DNA of 50,532 nucleotides from JBQTIU01 sp052387815 (GTDB lineage Bacteria > Pseudomonadota > Alphaproteobacteria > CACIAM-22H2), in NCBI GenBank assembly GCA_052387815.1, contig JBQTIU010000004.1, forward strand, positions 1-50,532. Reading direction: 5' to 3'. A program made the translations under genes and the position numbers. Every line of letters begins with the position of its first letter. The stretch's first letter is position 1. The notes below the pieces were generated by a model that saw only the letters and a list, made by a program, of their open reading frames with translations, did not search any database and had not been told where the DNA came from. Positions 41,168-48,820 of the stretch are shown here, in pieces.

Positions 41168-43908
41168 CGTCGCCGGCCCTGATCGCCTTCACGCTCAACG
41201 GCGCGCCGGCCGAGCTGCGCGCCGCTCCGGCGCGCCGGCTCGCCGACGTGCTGCGCCAGGAGCTCGGGCTCACCGGCACCAAGGTCGGCTGCGACGCCGG
41301 CGACTGCGGGGCCTGCACCGTGCTTCTCGACGGCCGCCAGGTTTGCGCCTGCCTCACCGCGGCGGGCCAAGTCGCCGGCCGCCGCGTGACCACGGTCGAA
41401 GGCCTGGCGCCGCACGGCCGGCTCTCGGCCTTGCAGCAGTCGTTCCACGTCCATGGCGCCGCGCAATGCGGGATCTGCATGCCGGGCATGCTGATGGCCG
41501 CATCCGACCTGCTGTCGCGCCGCCCGGAGCCGAGCGCATCCGAGGTCATGGACGCGCTGGCCGGCGTGCTGTGCCGCTGCACCGGCTATCTCAAGATCGT
41601 CGAGGCGGTGCTCGCCGCCGCCCGCCCGCCCGCGGCAACCCCGGCCCCAGGCGTGGGACGCGCGGTGGGCGCGCGACTTGCGAAGATCGACGGCATCGCC
41701 AAGCTGACCGGCGCCGAGCGCTTCGGCGCCGACTCGAGCCCCGCGGACTGCCTCGTCTTGCGCGCCATCCGCTCGCCCCACCCGCGCGCCCGCTTCGCGA
41801 TCGCCGACTTGGGGCCGCTCCATGCCAAGTATCCGGGGCTGGCGCGGGTCGTGGTGGCGCGCGACATACCCGGCCACAACCGCTATGGCATCTACCCGAC
41901 CGACAAGGACCAGCCGGTGCTCGCGGAAGGACACGTGCGCTATCGCGGCGAGGCGGTCGCGGCCGTGGTCGGCGAGGCGGCGACCATCGCCGCCATCGAC
42001 GACGCGGAGGTGCCCATCGCCTGGGAGGCGCTGCCGGCCATCTCGGGCATCGAGGCGGCGCTCGCGCCCGGCGCGCCGGCCCTGCACGAGGACCACCCCG
42101 ACAACGTGTTGATCTCGGGCCGGCTGGCGCGGGGCGATACGCACGCCGCGCTCGCCCAAGCGGCGGCGAGCGCGCAAGGCGTTTTCGAGACCGGCTTCGT
42201 CGAGCACGCCTATATCGAGCCCGAGGCCGGGTACGCGCGCCCCGTGGGCGAGCGCATCGAGGTCTTCTCCTGCACCCAGACCCCCTACATGGTTCGCGAC
42301 GAAATCGCGCGCATCCTCGGGCTTTCCCCGGGCCAGGTGCGGGTGATCCCGAGCGCGGTGGGCGGCGGCTTCGGCGGCAAGCTCGACCTCTCCGTCCAAC
42401 CCTTGGTCGCGGTGGCGGCGTGGCTGTTGAAGCGGCCGGTCCGTTGCGCCTTTACCCGGCCCGAAAGCATGGCCGCGACCACCAAGCGCCACCCGGCGCG
42501 CATGGCCGTCAGGTTCGGCTGCGACAAGGACGGCCGTCTCCTCGCCGCCGAATTCCACGCCGACTTCAATACCGGCGCCTATGCCTCGTGGGGCCCCACC
42601 GTGGCGACCCGCGTGCCCGTCCATGCCATGGGCCCCTATGCCGTGCCGGCGGTGCGCTGCACGACTCGCGCCATCTACACCAACGACACGCCGGCCGGCG
42701 CCTTCCGTGGCTTCGGCGTGCCGCAGGCGGCGATCGCGCACGAGGCGATGATGGACGAGCTCGCCTTCCGCCTCGGCCTCGACCCGCTCGAGTTGCGCTG
42801 GCGCAACGCGCTCCGGCGTGGGCAGCGCACCGCCACCGGGCAGAGGCTCGCAGCGAGCGCCGGCCTGGTCGCCTGCCTGGAGGCGCTCAAGCCCGGCTGG
42901 CGCGCGTTGCGCGCCGCGGCCGACGCGCACAACCGCAAGGACGGCCCGATCCGGCGCGGCGCCGGGATCGCCTGCATGTGGTATGGCATCGGCAACACCG
43001 CGCTGACCAATCCCTCGACCATGAATTTGGGCTTGGCGCGCGATGGCACGCTCACGCTCTACAGCGGCGCGGTCGATATCGGCCAGGGCACGAACACCAT
43101 CCTGGTGCAGATTTGCGCCGACGCCCTCGGCGTTGCGGTCGACACCATCCGACTGGTCGCCGGCGACACCGATTTGACCGCGGACGCCGGCAAGACCTCG
43201 GCCTCGCGCCAGACCTTCGTGTCCGGCAACGCCGCCCGGCTCGCCGCCGAGGACCTGCGCGGCCAGCTCCTCCGCCTCGGCAATGTCGGCCCCGAGGCCC
43301 GCATCGAACTGAGGGCCGGCCGGATCGAGCTCGACGACGGCAAGGGCGTGCGGGCCATCGACTTGACGCGCCTCGAAGGCGGAGACTGCGACGTCCTCGT
43401 CGGCAAGGGCCATTTCGACCCGCCGACCACCCCCTTGGACGCCGACGGCCAGGGCGTCCCCTATGCGACCTATGCCTTCGGCGCCCAGGTCGCCGCGGTC
43501 GCCGTCGATGTCGAGCTCGGCCTGGTCAAGGTCGAGCGCGTCGTCGCCGCGCACGACGTCGGCCGGGCCGTCAACCCGACCCAGGTCGAAGGCCAGATCC
43601 ACGGCGGCATCGCGCAAGGGCTGGGCTTCGCGCTGATGGAGGAATTCATCCCCGGCCGCAACGAGAACCTGCACGACTATTTGATCCCCACCTTCGGTGA
43701 CATGCCGGAGATCGAATGCATCCTGATCGAGGACGCCGAGCCGCTCGGGCCGTTCGGCGCCAAGGGCATCGGCGAGCCGGCGCTGATCGCGACCGCGCCC
43801 GCCATCCTCGGCGCCATCCACCACGCGACCGGCGCGCGCATTCGCCGCGTGCCGGCCACCCCCGACCGCGTGCGCGCGGCCATCCTCGCCCTGGCGCCCG
43901 CCCGATGA
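41164..43908 (+). CDS. Molybdenum hydroxylase, [2Fe-2S] and Moco subunits fused
   Basis: The 914-residue protein joins the small and large subunits of a xanthine-dehydrogenase-family enzyme. Residues 1-~155: plant-type [2Fe-2S] C43, C48, C51, C63 and second cluster C102, C105, C137, C139. After a short linker comes the Moco domain (AKLTGAERFGAD, VGGGFGGKLD, GAFRGFGVPQ, DIGQGTNTIL) with catalytic Glu871 in KGIGEPALI. Size and layout resemble the Desulfovibrio aldehyde oxidoreductase, but a separate FAD subunit is present. Next to 6-hydroxynicotinate reductase, the reasonable role is hydroxylation of a nitrogen heteroaromatic (nicotinate to 6-hydroxynicotinate); specificity is inferred from context. 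Stop overlaps hnr (ATGA). Confidence 0.88.
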   Translation: MTSPALIAFTLNGAPAELRAAPARRLADVLRQELGLTGTKVGCDAGDCGACTVLLDGRQVCACLTAAGQVAGRRVTTVEGLAPHGRLSALQQSFHVHGAAQCGICMPGMLMAASDLLSRRPEPSASEVMDALAGVLCRCTGYLKIVEAVLAAARPPAATPAPGVGRAVGARLAKIDGIAKLTGAERFGADSSPADCLVLRAIRSPHPRARFAIADLGPLHAKYPGLARVVVARDIPGHNRYGIYPTDKDQPVLAEGHVRYRGEAVAAVVGEAATIAAIDDAEVPIAWEALPAISGIEAALAPGAPALHEDHPDNVLISGRLARGDTHAALAQAAASAQGVFETGFVEHAYIEPEAGYARPVGERIEVFSCTQTPYMVRDEIARILGLSPGQVRVIPSAVGGGFGGKLDLSVQPLVAVAAWLLKRPVRCAFTRPESMAATTKRHPARMAVRFGCDKDGRLLAAEFHADFNTGAYASWGPTVATRVPVHAMGPYAVPAVRCTTRAIYTNDTPAGAFRGFGVPQAAIAHEAMMDELAFRLGLDPLELRWRNALRRGQRTATGQRLAASAGLVACLEALKPGWRALRAAADAHNRKDGPIRRGAGIACMWYGIGNTALTNPSTMNLGLARDGTLTLYSGAVDIGQGTNTILVQICADALGVAVDTIRLVAGDTDLTADAGKTSASRQTFVSGNAARLAAEDLRGQLLRLGNVGPEARIELRAGRIELDDGKGVRAIDLTRLEGGDCDVLVGKGHFDPPTTPLDADGQGVPYATYAFGAQVAAVAVDVELGLVKVERVVAAHDVGRAVNPTQVEGQIHGGIAQGLGFALMEEFIPGRNENLHDYLIPTFGDMPEIECILIEDAEPLGPFGAKGIGEPALIATAPAILGAIHHATGARIRRVPATPDRVRAAILALAPAR

Positions 43909-45443
43909 CCGCAACCAAGGCCAGCACCGATGCGCCCACCGCCGCGGCCCTGGCAGCGGCCCAAGCCGGGCGCAAGGGCAAGGACGGCATCGTCGTCTGC
44001 GATGCCTGTCCGGTCCTGTGCCGCATCCGCGAGGGCAAGAGCGGGGCCTGCGACCGCTACGCCAACCTCGACGGCAAGCTCGTCCGCCTCGACCCGATCG
44101 TCGTCGCCCACAAGGTTGCGGCCGCGGGCGGCCCCATGGTGCCGTTCCTCTCCGAGCGGCCCTGGGACGGCGGGTTGCTGAGAGAGGAGGGCGCGTTCCT
44201 GACCGGCATCGGGGTCGGCACGACCTATCCCGACTACAAGCCGGCGCCGTTCATCGTCTCGAGCCGGGTCGAGGGCGTCGACATGGTGACGGTCGTCACA
44301 GAGGGCATCTTCAGCTATTGCGGCGTCAAGGTGAAGATCGACACCGACCGCTATATCGGCCCCGAGCAGGCGCCGGTGCGCGCCGAGGGCGAACAGGTCG
44401 GCCACGTGACCACCGCCGAATACGGCTCGCAGATGCTGTCCTTGGGCGGCGTGCGGCACCTGACCGGCGGCAGCAAGAAGGAAGGCAACGTCACCTGCGA
44501 GACCCTGCTCGCCCTGTTGAACAAGGGCGAGGTCGAGCTGGCGGTCGAGGGCGGCGCCAAGCTCGTGGCGGCGGCGGGCAGGGCCCCGGTCATCGACGGC
44601 GTGCGCGAGTCTCGCATGCGGGTCGGGTGCGGCTCGGCCGCCATCGGCATGTTCGCCAAGCAGTGGCATGGCCATGCCGACGAGGTGATCGTGGTCGACG
44701 ACCACATCACCGGCGTGCTGAGCGAACACCAGGCCGGGCGCTTCCTCGACATGCCCCCGACCGGCATCCGGGTGCGCGGCCGCAAGTCGACCCCCGGCCG
44801 CTATTTCCAGGTCGCCGATCCGGGCACGGGCTGGGGCGGCACCGACATCGCCGATCCCCTCGACATCATCGACAAGATCGACCCCAAGCTGGCGTGGCCG
44901 GGCCTGCGGCTCCTGATGGTGAGCACGACCGGCGAGCATGCGGCGTGGTTCGTGCTCGACGAGGCGCTGGCGCCGCAGCCGGCCGACCTGCCGGCGGCGG
45001 TCGAGCGCGTCGTCGAGCGCATCGGCGAAAACTGCGAGCCGGCGCTCGTCTGCGTGCTGTTCATGGCCGGGGCCGGCGGTTCGCTGCGCGCCGGGGTCAC
45101 CGAGAACCCGGTCAAGCTCACCCGCTCGGTGCGCACGGCGCTCACCCGCGTCACCTCGGGCGGCGCCCCGGTCTATGTGTGGCCCGGCGGCGGCATCACC
45201 TACATGGTGGATGTCGCCGAGATGCCGGACCGCTCGTTCGGCTACGTGCCCACCCCGGCCATCGTCGGCCCGCTCGAGTTCACGTTGAGGCTCGACGATT
45301 ACCGCGCGCTGGGCGGGCACATGGACACGGTCCGGCCGCTCGCCTCGCTGGCCGGAGTCGAGCGGGTCCGGGTCGAGCCATGGCGGCCGGAGCATCCGTG
45401 GCCGCTTGACCCGTCACGGGGGCCGTCGCGGAGGGCGCGCTGA
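43905..45443 (+). CDS. hnr: 6-hydroxynicotinate reductase family Fe-S flavoprotein
   Basis: The 512-residue protein matches proteins annotated as 6-hydroxynicotinate reductase, the enzyme of Eubacterium barkeri nicotinate fermentation that uses reduced ferredoxin to make 1,4,5,6-tetrahydro-6-oxonicotinate. It has an N-terminal Fe-S motif C32-x2-C35-x3-C39-x9-C49 (CDACPVLCRIREGKSGAC) and long conserved stretches (TGIGVGTTYPDYKPAPFIVSS, IFSYCGVKVKIDTDRYIGPEQA, RVGCGSAAIGMFAKQW, VYVWPGGGITYMVDV). The frame is open upstream, but the start is placed at 43905 where ATGA overlaps the hydroxylase stop. Stop TGA overlaps the UPF0280 ATG. Azorhizobium caulinodans degrades nicotinate through the same reduced intermediate, so the assignment is plausible in an alphaproteobacterium. 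Confidence 0.85.
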   Translation: MTATKASTDAPTAAALAAAQAGRKGKDGIVVCDACPVLCRIREGKSGACDRYANLDGKLVRLDPIVVAHKVAAAGGPMVPFLSERPWDGGLLREEGAFLTGIGVGTTYPDYKPAPFIVSSRVEGVDMVTVVTEGIFSYCGVKVKIDTDRYIGPEQAPVRAEGEQVGHVTTAEYGSQMLSLGGVRHLTGGSKKEGNVTCETLLALLNKGEVELAVEGGAKLVAAAGRAPVIDGVRESRMRVGCGSAAIGMFAKQWHGHADEVIVVDDHITGVLSEHQAGRFLDMPPTGIRVRGRKSTPGRYFQVADPGTGWGGTDIADPLDIIDKIDPKLAWPGLRLLMVSTTGEHAAWFVLDEALAPQPADLPAAVERVVERIGENCEPALVCVLFMAGAGGSLRAGVTENPVKLTRSVRTALTRVTSGGAPVYVWPGGGITYMVDVAEMPDRSFGYVPTPAIVGPLEFTLRLDDYRALGGHMDTVRPLASLAGVERVRVEPWRPEHPWPLDPSRGPSRRAR

Positions 45444-46315
45444 TGGGCGCGGGAACGGGCGTCCAGACGGCATTGCTGCCCGACGGTCGCCGGCTCCATC
45501 TCAACCACGGGCCGATCGACCTCGTCATCGAGGGGTTCGGGCCGCGCGAGGAAATCCGCCGCGCCTATGCGCAGGCGGTGGCGGGGTTCCCCGACGTGCT
45601 CTCGACCCTGGTCGGCGAGCTTGATCTCCTGCGCGCTCCCTTGGGCGCGGTGCGGCCATGCCCGGCGGGGCCGGTCGCGCGCCGCATGGTGGCCGCGTGC
45701 TGGCCCTACCGCGCGGCCTTCATCACGCCGATGGCGGCGGTCGCCGGCGCCGTCGCCGACCACATCTTGGCGCGCATGCTCGACGGGCGCGAGCTCGCCC
45801 GCGCCTATGTCAACGACGGCGGCGATATCGCCTTCCACCTCGGCCCTGGCGAACGTTTTGCCTGCGGCCTGGTCGCCGACCTCGCGGCCCCGCGCCTCGA
45901 TCGCGCCATCGCCCTCGAATGGGACATGGCGGCGCGCGGGCTCGCAACCTCGGGCCGCGCCGCCAAGGGGCGGGGCGGGCGCAGCTTTTCGCTCGGCATC
46001 GCCGACGCGGTCACGGTGCTGGCCGCCGACGCGGCCGCCGCCGACGCGGCGGCGACCGTGGTCGCCAATGCGGTCGACCTGCCGGGACATGCGGCGGTGG
46101 TGCGCGTCCCGGCCTCGGATATCGACCCCGACAGCGATCTCGGCGATACGCCGGTGACGCTCGATCTCGGCCCGCTCGGCCCGGCCGACATCGGCCGCGC
46201 GCTGGGGCGCGGGGCCGCCAAGGCCCGGTCCCTGATACGGGCTGGACTCATCGGCGGCGCGGTGCTGGTATTGCGCGGGCGCGAGGCCCGAATCGGGCCT
46301 TGCCTGGCTTCCTGA
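45443..46315 (+). CDS. UPF0280 family protein
   Basis: The 290-residue protein belongs to UPF0280, an ApbE-like-fold family of unknown activity. Visible blocks: GPIDLVIEGFGPREEIRRAYAQAV, WPYRAAFITPMAAVAGAVADHIL (about 87-109), AYVNDGGDIAFHLGPGERF, RGLATSGRAAKGRGGRSFSLGIADAVTVLA and ATVVANAVDLPGHAAVVR. The VNDGGD and GLATSGR...SLGIADAVTVLA parts parallel the flavin-transferase motifs of ApbE (NxGGD, T-rich loop), so a nucleotide, flavin or metal ligand is possible. Its place directly after hnr (TGATG coupling) suggests either maturation of the reductase or a step in the same pathway. Confidence 0.85.
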   Translation: MGAGTGVQTALLPDGRRLHLNHGPIDLVIEGFGPREEIRRAYAQAVAGFPDVLSTLVGELDLLRAPLGAVRPCPAGPVARRMVAACWPYRAAFITPMAAVAGAVADHILARMLDGRELARAYVNDGGDIAFHLGPGERFACGLVADLAAPRLDRAIALEWDMAARGLATSGRAAKGRGGRSFSLGIADAVTVLAADAAAADAAATVVANAVDLPGHAAVVRVPASDIDPDSDLGDTPVTLDLGPLGPADIGRALGRGAAKARSLIRAGLIGGAVLVLRGREARIGPCLAS

Positions 46316-46324
46316 GGACCGCCC

Positions 46325-46909
46325 ATGGCGCTGATCGAGGTCCGCAAATACGTGACCACCGTCGAAGAAGTGTTCCACGAAGGCGGGCCGCCGGCCAGCG
46401 TGCCGCTCAAGACGGCGGCGATCGCCGCGGTCCTCAAGAACCCCTATGCCGGCGCCTATGTCGCCGACCTCCTGCCGATGATGGACGCCTTAAAGCCGCT
46501 CGGCCTCGAGGTGTCGAAGCGGCTGATCGCGGCCTTGGGCGGCGACGCCAAGCGGATCGAGGGGTTCGGCAAGGGCGCGATCGTCGGCGAGGGCGGCGAG
46601 CTCGAGCACGGCGCGCTGTGGCACGTTCCCGGCGGCTATGCGATGCGCGCGCTGTTGGGCGAGGCCAAGGCGATCGTGCCGTCGACCAAGAAGGTGGGGG
46701 GCCCGGGCACCCGCATCGATATTCCCGTCACCCACATCAACGCCTCGTATGTGCGCAGCCATTTCACCGCCATCGAGGTGGGGGTGAGCGACGCGCCGCG
46801 GGCCGACGAGCTGGTCCTCGTCCTGGTCATGACCACGGGGGCGCGCGTGCACGCCCGGGTGGGCGGGCTCAAGGCCTCCGAGGTCAAGGGGCTGGACGGC
46901 CTCAGATGA
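46325..46909 (+). CDS. Amino acid synthesis (AA_synth, DUF1185) family protein, copy 1
   Basis: The 194-residue protein is a member of PF06684 (AA_synth), whose biochemical function is not established. Signature pieces: IAAVLKNPYAGAYVADL, GKGAIVGEGGELEHGALWH, IVPSTKKVGGPGTRIDIPVTHINASYVRSHFTAIEV and DAPRADELVLVL. The acidic/His pattern GGELEH...H and KK-GG-G-IDIP-TH look like an active site. GAGG at 46314-46317 lies 7 bases before the ATG. It forms a tandem pair with the next gene (ATGA overlap) and probably a hetero-oligomer. The family name comes from old automatic annotation and should not be taken as a function. Confidence 0.87.
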   Translation: MALIEVRKYVTTVEEVFHEGGPPASVPLKTAAIAAVLKNPYAGAYVADLLPMMDALKPLGLEVSKRLIAALGGDAKRIEGFGKGAIVGEGGELEHGALWHVPGGYAMRALLGEAKAIVPSTKKVGGPGTRIDIPVTHINASYVRSHFTAIEVGVSDAPRADELVLVLVMTTGARVHARVGGLKASEVKGLDGLR

Positions 46910-47490
46910 GCGCCCAGATCCGCAAGCTCGTGGTCGTGGTCGAGGAGACCAGCCGCGAAATGGACCGCGAGGTCGCCCCGCCGACCCGCAAGGCCTGCGC
47001 GATCGCCGTCATATCCAACCCCTGCGTCGGGAGGTATGTCGAGGACCTCGAGGAGCTGATGGCGATCGGCGAGGAGCTGGGCGCACTGCTCGGCCGCAAG
47101 GCGGTGGCGGCGCTCGGCATCCACGGGCGCCAGGCGGAAAGCTACGGCAAGGCGGCGATCGTCGGCGCGGGCGGCGAGCTCGAGCACGCGGCGGCGATCC
47201 TCCATCCGCGCCTCGGCAAGCCCTTGCGCGAAGCGGTTGAGAAGGGCGCGGCGCTGGTGCCTTCGGCGAAGAAAATGGGCGGCATGGGCGCGCCCATCGA
47301 CGTGCCCCTGGGGCACAAGGACGCCGCCTATGTGAGGAGCCATTTCGACGCCATCGAAGTCCGCGTCCCCGACGCCCCGCGCGCCGGCGAGATCGTGGTC
47401 GCGGTCGCGCTCACCGATAGCGGCCGGCCGGCGGCGCGCATCGGCGGCCTCGCCAAGGACCAAGTCGTCGGCAAGGACGGACTGCGCTAG
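46906..47490 (+). CDS. Amino acid synthesis (AA_synth, DUF1185) family protein, copy 2
   Basis: Also 194 residues and clearly paralogous to copy 1: IAVISNPCVGRYVEDLEEL, GKAAIVGAGGELEHAAAILHPRLGKPLREAV, LVPSAKKMGGMGAPIDVPLGHKDAAYVRSHFDAIEVRVPDAPRAGEIVV and ending VVGKDGLR (VKGLDGLR in copy 1). All candidate active-site residues (GGELEH, SxKK, IDxP, H, YVRSHF) are kept in both copies, arguing against one being a dead partner. The start ATG at 46906 overlaps the stop of copy 1; a much longer open frame upstream is a shadow. A candidate for the ring-opening or hydrolysis step missing from this cluster. Confidence 0.87.
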   Translation: MSAQIRKLVVVVEETSREMDREVAPPTRKACAIAVISNPCVGRYVEDLEELMAIGEELGALLGRKAVAALGIHGRQAESYGKAAIVGAGGELEHAAAILHPRLGKPLREAVEKGAALVPSAKKMGGMGAPIDVPLGHKDAAYVRSHFDAIEVRVPDAPRAGEIVVAVALTDSGRPAARIGGLAKDQVVGKDGLR

Positions 47491-47537
47491 GATCGACCCG
47501 CAACGCATCATCGGCATCGGACAAGGAGGCACGACCC

Positions 47538-48755
47538 ATGCTCAAACGTCGCGAATTGTTGACCGGCGCCGCGGCCGGGGTGGCGCTGGCCGCCGCCGGC
47601 CCGACGCTTTCCCGCGCGCAAGGCCAGCCGATCAAGGTCGGTGAGATCAACAGCTACACGGCCATCCCGGCCTTCACGCATCCCTACCGCCTGGGCTGGC
47701 GGCTGGCGGTCGAGGAAATCAACGCCGCCGGGGGTCTCTTGGGCCGCCCGCTCGAGGTCGTCTCGCGCGACGATGGCGGCAAGCCCGAGGACGCCGTGCG
47801 TCTGGCGGGCGAGCTCGTCAACAACGAGAAGGTGGCGCTGCTGGCCGGCACCTTCCTGTCGAATATCGGTCTGGCGGTGAGCGACTTCGCGCGCCAGCAA
47901 AAGGTCCTGTTCGTCGCCGCCGAGCCCCTGACCGACGCCATCACCTGGAGCCAAGGCCACCGCCACACTTTCCGCTTGCGGCCCTCGACCTACATGCAGG
48001 CGGCGATGCTGGCCGAGGAGGCGGCCAAGCTGCCGGCCAAGCGCTGGGCGAGCGTGGCGCCGAACTACGAGTACGGGCAGTCGGCGGTCAAATGGTTCAA
48101 GGAGCTGCTGGCCAAGAAGCGGGCGGACGTGCAGTTCGTGGCCGAGCAGTTCCCGGCCCTCGGCCGCATCGACGCCGGCGCCACGGTCCAGGCGCTGGCC
48201 GCCGCCAACCCCGAGGCGATCTACAACGTGACCTTCGGGCCCGACCTCACCAATTTCGTCCGCCAAGGCAACACCCGCGGCCTGTTCGAGCGCCGCGCGG
48301 TGGTCAGCCTGCTGACCGGCGAGCCGGAATATCTCGACCCGCTCAAGGAGGAGACGCCCGAGGGCTGGATCGTCACCGGCTATCCCTGGGACCAGATCGC
48401 CACGCCCGCGCACAAGAAATTCGCCGACAACTACCAGGCCAAGTTCAAGGATTACCCGCGCCTGGGGTCGGTGGTCGGCTACGAGACCTTCCGCACCATC
48501 GCCGCGGCGATCAAACGGGCCGGCGCGCTCGACACCGAGAAGCTGGTCGCGGCCATGCGCGGGCTCAAGCTCGACACCGTGTTCGGGCCGATCGAGTTCC
48601 GGGCCCTCGATCACCAGTCGACCATGGGCGCCTTCGTCGGCAAGACCGCCAAGAAGGACGGCCGCGGCGTCATGGTCGAGTGGCGCTACGCCAACGGCAA
48701 AGACTACCTGCCGCCCGACGACGAGGTGCGCAAGCTGCGGCCGCAGGGCGCCTGA
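47538..48755 (+). CDS. Branched-chain-type ABC transporter substrate-binding protein
   Basis: The 405-residue protein is a periplasmic binding protein of the LivK/leucine-binding (type I fold) family with a Tat-like or Sec signal (KRRELLTGAAAGVALAAAG ... SRAQG). Conserved parts: IKVGEINSYTAIPAFTHPYRLGWRLAVEEINAAGGLLGRPLEVVSRDDGGKPEDAVRLAGELV and VATNYEYG-like VAPNYEYGQSAVKWF. These proteins bind amino acids, amides or aromatic acids. Because it follows the catabolic genes by 47 bases, I infer that it captures the pathway substrate (nicotinate or an analogue). RBS AAGGAGG at 47523-47529, 8 bases before the ATG. Confidence 0.9.
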   Translation: MLKRRELLTGAAAGVALAAAGPTLSRAQGQPIKVGEINSYTAIPAFTHPYRLGWRLAVEEINAAGGLLGRPLEVVSRDDGGKPEDAVRLAGELVNNEKVALLAGTFLSNIGLAVSDFARQQKVLFVAAEPLTDAITWSQGHRHTFRLRPSTYMQAAMLAEEAAKLPAKRWASVAPNYEYGQSAVKWFKELLAKKRADVQFVAEQFPALGRIDAGATVQALAAANPEAIYNVTFGPDLTNFVRQGNTRGLFERRAVVSLLTGEPEYLDPLKEETPEGWIVTGYPWDQIATPAHKKFADNYQAKFKDYPRLGSVVGYETFRTIAAAIKRAGALDTEKLVAAMRGLKLDTVFGPIEFRALDHQSTMGAFVGKTAKKDGRGVMVEWRYANGKDYLPPDDEVRKLRPQGA

Positions 48756-48769
48756 AGATTGACCCCACG

Positions 48770-48811
48770 GGGGCGCCGACTCGAAGGCGCCCCGGGGGGC
48801 TCCTTCGAGTC
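48770..48811 (+). repeat. Two mutually exclusive hairpins between binding protein and permease
   Basis: GGGGCGCC (48770-48777) pairs with GGCGCCCC (48786-48793), while GACTCGAAGG (48778-48787) pairs with CCTTCGAGTC (48802-48811). The arms overlap, so only one hairpin can form at a time. The site could reduce transcript flow into the permease gene or protect the upstream binding-protein message, which is usually needed in excess. Confidence 0.6.
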
Positions 48812-48820
48812 GAGCCGCGC

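Noticed and set aside
41104..43914. Minus-strand open frame of 936 codons opposite the Mo hydroxylase.
   Set aside because: Shadow of a strongly conserved plus-strand gene; no recognisable domain or ribosome site.
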